Shown in pieces: positions 63,450-64,000 of a stretch of 64,000 bases of DNA. The position numbers and the translations under genes were made by a program. Below the pieces are notes generated by a model. That model did no database searches, was not told the origin of the DNA, and was given only the letters and a program-made list of their open reading frames with translations. Numbering within the stretch: position 1 is the first letter of the stretch; each line of letters starts with the position of its first letter. The stretch spans positions 968,286 to 1,032,285 of the forward strand of contig NZ_LT546166.1 in the NCBI RefSeq assembly GCF_900078685.2, read 5' to 3'. Source of the stretch: Mycolicibacter icosiumassiliensis (lineage in GTDB: Bacteria; Actinomycetota; Actinomycetes; Mycobacteriales; Mycobacteriaceae).

Positions 63450-64000
63450 ATGACCGCGGCGATCGAGTCGGGACAGGCGGGCGGCGAGCTTGCGTCGTCG
63501 GGACCCCGGGCCGTGGTGGTCGGGGTGATGGCGGGCGACGGTGTCCAGATCGGGACGCTGCTCGACGCCGACGCCCCGGTATCGGTGATGCTGGATCCGC
63601 TGCTGAAGGTGATCAACGGTCGGCTTCAGGAGCTCGAAGAACCGAACCTGCAAGCCGAGGGCCGTGGCCGCTGGGTGTTGTGCCTAGTTGACGGCACGGC
63701 GCTGCGGCCGAACCAGTCGCTGACCGAACAGAACGTCTACGACGGCGATCGGCTGTGGCTGCGCTTCATCGAAGACCGGGAGCGGCGCTCGCCGGTCATC
63801 GAGCACATCTCCACCGCGGTGTCGGTCAACCTGGCGAAGCGATTCGCTCCGGTCGACGCGGCGACGGCGGTGCGGGTCGGGGTGTCGACCCTGTCGCTGG
63901 GTGTGCTGCTGGCCACCGGGCTGCTCGCGGCCTGGCGCGTCCAGCATGACAGCTGGCTGACGGCCGGCTTCGCCGCGGGCCTTGCCTTCCTGGTGCTGAT
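63450..64000 (+). CDS. eccD5: ESX-5 membrane channel protein EccD5, 3'-truncated by window edge
   Basis: Open frame from ATG 63450 to the last base. The N-terminal ~100 residues are the ubiquitin-like EccD domain (PRAVVVGVMAGDGVQIG, LCLVDGTALRPNQSLTEQ, DRLWLRF). The first transmembrane helices begin at VGVSTLSLGVLLATGLLA. EccD is the polytopic core of the ESX membrane complex. It follows espG5 after 175 bp with its own likely promoter region. Confidence 0.93.
   Translation, partial: MTAAIESGQAGGELASSGPRAVVVGVMAGDGVQIGTLLDADAPVSVMLDPLLKVINGRLQELEEPNLQAEGRGRWVLCLVDGTALRPNQSLTEQNVYDGDRLWLRFIEDRERRSPVIEHISTAVSVNLAKRFAPVDAATAVRVGVSTLSLGVLLATGLLAAWRVQHDSWLTAGFAAGLAFLVL

Overview
The window reads as a chromosome segment of a mycobacterium. 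It is GC-rich. It carries an ESX-5 type VII secretion locus (eccB5, eccC5, a PE gene, an esxM/esxN pair, espG5, the start of eccD5), DUF732 secreted proteins, an F420-dependent oxidoreductase, and gene orders that, from memory, match M. tuberculosis. ESX-5 points to the slow-growing lineage; the species cannot be named from this sequence.

Layout. 1-9,010: a block like Rv0501-Rv0512 (NAD-dependent epimerase, acyltransferase, MaoC-like dehydratase, SerB1-type phosphatase, SnoaL-like protein, glutaredoxin-like protein, then hemA-hemC-hemD and the first ~64 codons of hemB). At ~9,010 hemB runs in frame into the middle of recN. 9,010-22,090: a block like Rv1696-Rv1713 (recN remnant, steA, mctB, pyrG, NUDIX hydrolase, xerD, O-methyltransferase, parA, scpA, scpB, rluB, a frameshifted cmk, der). 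These genes cover cell separation, CTP synthesis, chromosome segregation and ribosome maturation, many with 4-bp overlaps that imply operons. 22,090-25,220: a secreted protein, a TauE-like permease, a patatin-like lipase and tRNA-Pro(GGG).

25,220-28,990 is an accessory island beside the tRNA. One minus-strand operon encodes an HTH (excisionase-type) protein, a PIN-domain nuclease, and a primase-SF2 helicase of the AEP-TOTE type. It looks like a toxin-antitoxin or defence unit and is the strongest candidate for an undescribed system. 29,220-46,090 is mixed core and accessory metabolism: HAD phosphatase, PLP dehydratase, MpaB-like oxygenase behind a clear promoter/operator, LLM oxidoreductase, quinone reductase, DJ-1-like protein, a helicase-BRCT fusion, malic enzyme, a RecB-like nuclease and an NlpC/P60-like protein.

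46,410-51,580 is an acyl-CoA catabolic cluster: one acyl-CoA dehydrogenase divergent from an SDR-thiolase-acyl-CoA dehydrogenase-GntR operon, with an AT-rich dyad between them that may be the GntR operator. 52,170-54,610 has a repeat-bearing lipoprotein and a cytochrome b/molybdopterin oxidoreductase fusion. 54,610-64,000 is ESX-5, compact and without any PPE gene in the visible part; eccD5 runs off the end.

Two essential or conserved genes are broken in ways that suggest either real lesions or assembly faults: the hemB/recN chimera and a ~20-nt deletion in cmk.
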